Positions 60,893 through 64,000 of a stretch of 64,000 nt of DNA are shown one piece after another. The notes under the pieces were generated by a model. That model saw only the letters and a program-made list of their open reading frames with translations. It was not told the origin of the DNA and did no database searches. Each line of letters opens with the position of its first letter. The first letter of the stretch is position 1. The translations under genes and the position numbers were made by a program. The stretch is from Rhynchopus sp. YZ270_cl-10 (lineage: Eukaryota; Euglenozoa; Diplonemea; Diplonemida; Diplonemidae): positions 372,001 to 436,000 of the forward strand of contig OZ037869.1 in assembly GCA_964035575.1 (NCBI GenBank), written 5' to 3'.

Positions 60893-61152
60893 ATTTGAAG
60901 GATTGAATAGATTAGAGAAAGTATGAAGGTGGGGTTGGGTCAAGGGAGGGTGGTGGTGGTGGTGGTGGGGGTGCCTGCAGGTTTAAAGCATCCAGAGGAG
61001 GGTTGTGGGGGAGAGCGGTGTGTGATAAATACTATCGGAAATGCATTAATTTAAAAGGGTACGTGAAAGTTGGGCGACGGTCGTAGCCAACAAGTCAGGT
61101 GCGCCTATGGATTGCGGAGGACCCAAAAAAAATTGACTTGAAATATAAAAAA

Positions 61153-61213
61153 AAGCCCTCTCGCGACAGTACCTGGGTACACCGTCTTACACCCATTTCG
61201 AGGTTGGTATCTG
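61153..61213 (-). repeat. Shortened copy of the ~100-nt structured repeat
   Basis: AAGCCCTCTCGCGACAGTAC then ACCCATTTCGAGGTTGGTAT-CTGA keeps both ends; the central stem region is reduced. Confidence 0.55.
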
Positions 61214-61743
61214 AATAAAGAGTTAAAGAGATGGGAGGGGTATGTCGTTTTTTTCCCGTTATAATGATGCTCTCTTCCTGAAAAAAAAAATTTTTTTTTT
61301 CTGTGGTTTTTATGTGTGGTTTGATTTGAATTGGTCTCTCGTTGTGTCCATGTGTTGTTTAAACTATTCTTTTCGTGCTGTGGGTGTCTTGACTGGGCTT
61401 CCAGCCCCCCAACAGAGAAAAGAAAATGAGGTAAAATACATGTATTGAGAGAACTGAAGTAAAGAAAATTTATATAAAAAAAACATACCCTCTTGGAGAG
61501 AGGGAGAGAGATAGTAAAGACATTTGCTGAATCTGTTGTCGCGTCTCAAGTGGATAAAAACAAAACAATGCATATGTCAATTTCGCACCAAGCACCACAC
61601 ACCTTTTCACAAAAAAAAAAGAAGGAAAAAAAGAAAAAAAATATGCAGGCCCAAACACAAAAAAATAACGGGAAACAGCGAAGGGGGGGGCAACTTTGAT
61701 TTATGTTGGGGGGTAAAAGATTGGAACAAAAAAAGGGGGTTTG

Positions 61744-61779
61744 TAAGATCTAATCCTCACGTTTGCTTTAGTTATCTTA
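61744..61779 (-). repeat. Loop-conserved hairpin (TAAGAT type)
   Basis: TAAGATCTAATCCTCACGTT then TGCTTTAGTTATCTTA: TAAGAT/ATCTTA and TAA/TTA pair. Confidence 0.5.
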
Positions 61780-63202
61780 CAAAACAAAACACACTCGGTA
61801 CTTGGAAGTAATTTTTTTTTTGAAAAAAAAGACAACTCCCAAACAAAAAAGACATAACACACAAGGAAAACTGCCGTTCCTACCACCCCCCCCGCAAATT
61901 TCTCTTGTGGGTAAAGGGGGGAGTAAACGATTATGATGGTTTTCAAAAAAGAAAAAAAAAATTTTTCGCTCTCTCATTTTCTCTTTTTTGGCTGTGGATG
62001 AAGGGGGATTGACTATCTTCTCAGCCTCCCTGAAGCCAAAGCCTATAATTCAATCGAAAAAATCTTTCCCGATTTAACCCTCTGAAGTAAAGGGAGAAAA
62101 AAACTCAGAGAAGAGCGAGTGGAAACAAAAAAAAAAAAACTCACACCTAAGGTAATTATGACTACAAAAGAAAGAAAAAAAAACCCCCAAACTGCAGATG
62201 CCAATCAATATCACAAACTGCAATGGGTACGGTCTGTCGTCGAAAAACTAAATTCTGGACCGTTCTTCACTTAGTCTACCCGATGTGCCATTTTTTTCCT
62301 TTTTCTTCTCCTTTTTTTGTCTGAAAAACAGGATAAAGGGGGTACACACAATGTATTAAAATAAAACAAGTTCCACACGGATTTTTTTTATTCTGTTCCC
62401 CTTCTCAAGACGGTAGTCATTGATCTTTATCTCTGTGACTCCTTTCTTGAGAGAAGGGAGGGAATGGGGGGAATGTATGCTCTAAAAATAAAATAAAAAA
62501 AAGATGCGCTGGCAAAAAAAAAAACATTGCCGCGCGCGATTTTTTTGAAAAACCGTCAACCCGTAAAACATCATATCACACATATACACACTCTGACTAC
62601 AAATAGGAAGAAGGCCGACAGACAGAACGTGCTCAAAAAAAAAAAAAAAAAAAAAAAACGCAAAGGAATATTCCACTCTTACAATGTAGTTCTTTTTGGG
62701 GGGGAATGATTTTTTTTTATTTTTTTTGTATTTTTTTTGTATTATTCACACACGCAGATTTGTTCGTTTTTTTTCCACAAAAGAAAAATTCGAAGAAACA
62801 ACTATAAAAAAAAAATCATTTTTTTTTTTCTTTTTCCTCTCACCCAATTTGTCTCCTACTATAAGACTTTATTGGGTGGAAAAATGGGGGTGCGGGGGGC
62901 ATAAGATGAAGAAGGAGGAGATAGGATCCTCGAACCACCTGGTAAAATCTGTGTTCAGAGAAGCAAGAAACCTACAATTAAGATGAGGGCCGGCCCCTCA
63001 GGGCAAGACACTGCTACATTGTTTCTTCAAAACAAAATAAAGAAAAGCGGTCTGTCTGAGGGGGGGACACTCCCCCTCTCAGACATAGGCTTTCTTCGTA
63101 TCAACTTCTCGCCAAGAAACCCCCCCAACCATCTCCCGGGGGGGGCGGCAAATCGAAAAAAATTTGAAAAAAAATAAAACAAAAAAATTTAATGGCAAAT
63201 GC

Positions 63203-63964
63203 TTACACGCTTGTGTACGATCCCTTTCCGGTCACCTTGTTCTTGATGAAGAGGGCACCGTCCTTCATCAAGAAGGGGAGGTCCTTCCAGAATGCGACGT
63301 TCGGGATGGCCTCGGTTCCGCGGAGCTCCTTCATCTGTTCATTTTAAAGGGTGGTTGATCATTCGATGGGGGTGTTTTGGTTGGTGTTTGTAAATACCTT
63401 GAAGTTGTATGCGAATCCTGCTGCGAAGTAGACAAACCCTCCAACAAAGAAGATGATCAGGAAGACAACTCCTCCGGTGATTCCGCCGTCGCTGTCTCCG
63501 CTGCCGCTGTCGCCGGAGGGCTTGGTGGTAGGGCCAGGGGGCGGGGTCGGGCCGAACGGCGGGGGGGTAGGTCCGCCGGCAGGTGCGCAGATGGCGTCAC
63601 CGAGGTCACCGTCCTTGTCAAGGGGTCCACAGGTGGCGTCGTAACCGGTACCCACAACCATCTTCGCGGTGTTGGCGTACCCCGCCTTGCTCCACACGTC
63701 CATGGTTGCGCAGATCGAGGTGAGGCACTCAGTGATCACAGCATCAGATGCCAGCACCGCCCCGTTTATGCAGTTTCCAGTCGTCGAGATGACGATCGCC
63801 GTGCAGTCGGTCGCCGATGCGGCCTGAAAAGAGAAAAACATTTTGTGTACAGCAAAGTTAGAACAAAAATGGGAAGAAAACAAAAAGGTCTGTAAGATGA
63901 AACTGCATTTGTAGCATACCTGCATACAGCACGCCACCGCTACGAAGCAAAGAGCTGCCTTCAT
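63203..63964 (-). CDS. Type I membrane receptor, Atg27/mannose-6-phosphate-receptor-like tail; two introns
   Basis: Exons 63964-63920, 63823-63398 and 63334-63203 give 200 aa; all junctions are phase 0 (GTATGC/TCAG and GTATTT/ACAG). Order: signal peptide (MKAALCFVAVACCMQAAS, split by intron 1), a short lumenal domain with six cysteines, a Gly/Pro/Ser linker (GGPTPPPFGPTPPPGPT), one transmembrane helix (~132-153, GGVVFLIIFFVGGFVYFAAG), and a 48-residue tail. The tail, coded mainly by exon 3, reads GTEAIPNVAFWKDLPFLMKD, which matches the G-E-x-IPN-x-FW-x-x-LP pattern of Atg27 and M6PR sorting tails. I infer Golgi/endosome cycling. The lumenal part is too short for a full MRH lectin domain, so no sugar binding is claimed. 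Confidence 0.82.
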
Positions 63965-64000
63965 TTTATTTGTTTGTGTGGTGTATAGATGGCCTGAGGG

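Larger units (their letters stand above)
60893..63202. other. 2.3 kb gap
   Basis: No gene is seen. Contains a (GGT)n run at ~60950, a partial ~100-nt structured repeat (61153), a hairpin (61744), many A/T homopolymers and a palindromic stem near 63065-63090 (GGGGGGACACTCCCCCTCTC context). Confidence 0.65.

Noticed and set aside
1-64000. Integrated virus, LTR element or toxin gene
   Set aside because: I saw no reverse transcriptase, integrase, capsid, LTR pair or toxin motif on either strand.

Overview
This window is nuclear DNA of a unicellular, flagellated eukaryote. Genes carry spliceosomal GT-AG introns, and the products include eIF5A, ribosomal protein uS3, a BEACH protein, PARPs, FYVE, RasGAP and RhoGAP-fold proteins, mitochondrial proteins (MAM33/p32, a PPR-like protein) and candidate axonemal or ciliary-base proteins (LRRC46-like, TEX47-like, FBF1-like). 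Intergenic DNA is A-tract-rich and full of short structured repeats. I count 22 protein genes and all 22 lie on the minus strand. Such one-way arrays are typical of Euglenozoa (polycistronic transcription) and also occur in dinoflagellates. A very divergent TBP with a partly lost intercalating-phenylalanine set would also fit Euglenozoa. No spliced leader or rRNA is present, so the lineage stays open.

Layout from left to right (transcription runs right to left): partial LRRC46-like gene (1-1085); tandem eIF5A duplication (1.9-3.7 kb); two unrecognised proteins (4.0-6.5 kb); divergent TBP (6.7-7.8 kb); 2.1 kb gap with a MITE; L-fucokinase/FKGP-like enzyme (9.9-13.3 kb); MAM33 (13.6-14.3 kb); 4.5 kb gap holding a 2.6 kb TIR element with an 8-bp microsatellite; Sec14-RhoGAP with no visible catalytic residues (18.8-20.0 kb); structured GC-rich DNA (20.1-20.9 kb); RasGAP with intact finger (20.9-22.8 kb); PPR-like protein (23.2-24.5 kb); uS3 with a minisatellite-filled intron (24.7-26.2 kb); 2610-aa BEACH-WD40 protein (27.4-35.3 kb); helical-repeat protein (36.1-38.2 kb); tandem-PARP/PDZ/cold-shock protein (39.2-43.2 kb); BLUF-fold TEX47-like protein (43.4-44.2 kb); FBF1-like coiled coil (44.5-47.6 kb); globin (49.1-49.7 kb); uroporphyrinogen-III synthase (49.9-50.8 kb); ZZ-finger protein (52.6-53.7 kb); 6.4 kb gene desert with a 1.2 kb TIR element; FYVE protein (60.2-60.9 kb); Atg27/M6PR-like receptor (63.2-64.0 kb).

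Fourteen introns in nine genes were inferred from donor, acceptor and frame logic. Thirteen donors read GTAYG and all acceptors read CAG. The genes do not form one pathway. Loose themes are small-GTPase control and membrane traffic (RhoGAP-fold, RasGAP, BEACH, FYVE, Atg27-like), cilia, mitochondria, and haem (UROS beside a globin).

The most unusual signal is in the gaps. More than twenty short hairpins have changing stems but a near-constant core (plus strand CCTCTCGTG, transcript CACGAGAGG). A ~100-nt relative has apparently compensatory stem changes. Every copy I noticed lies in the same orientation relative to transcription, which fits a transcribed processing or regulatory RNA signal better than ordinary transposon debris.
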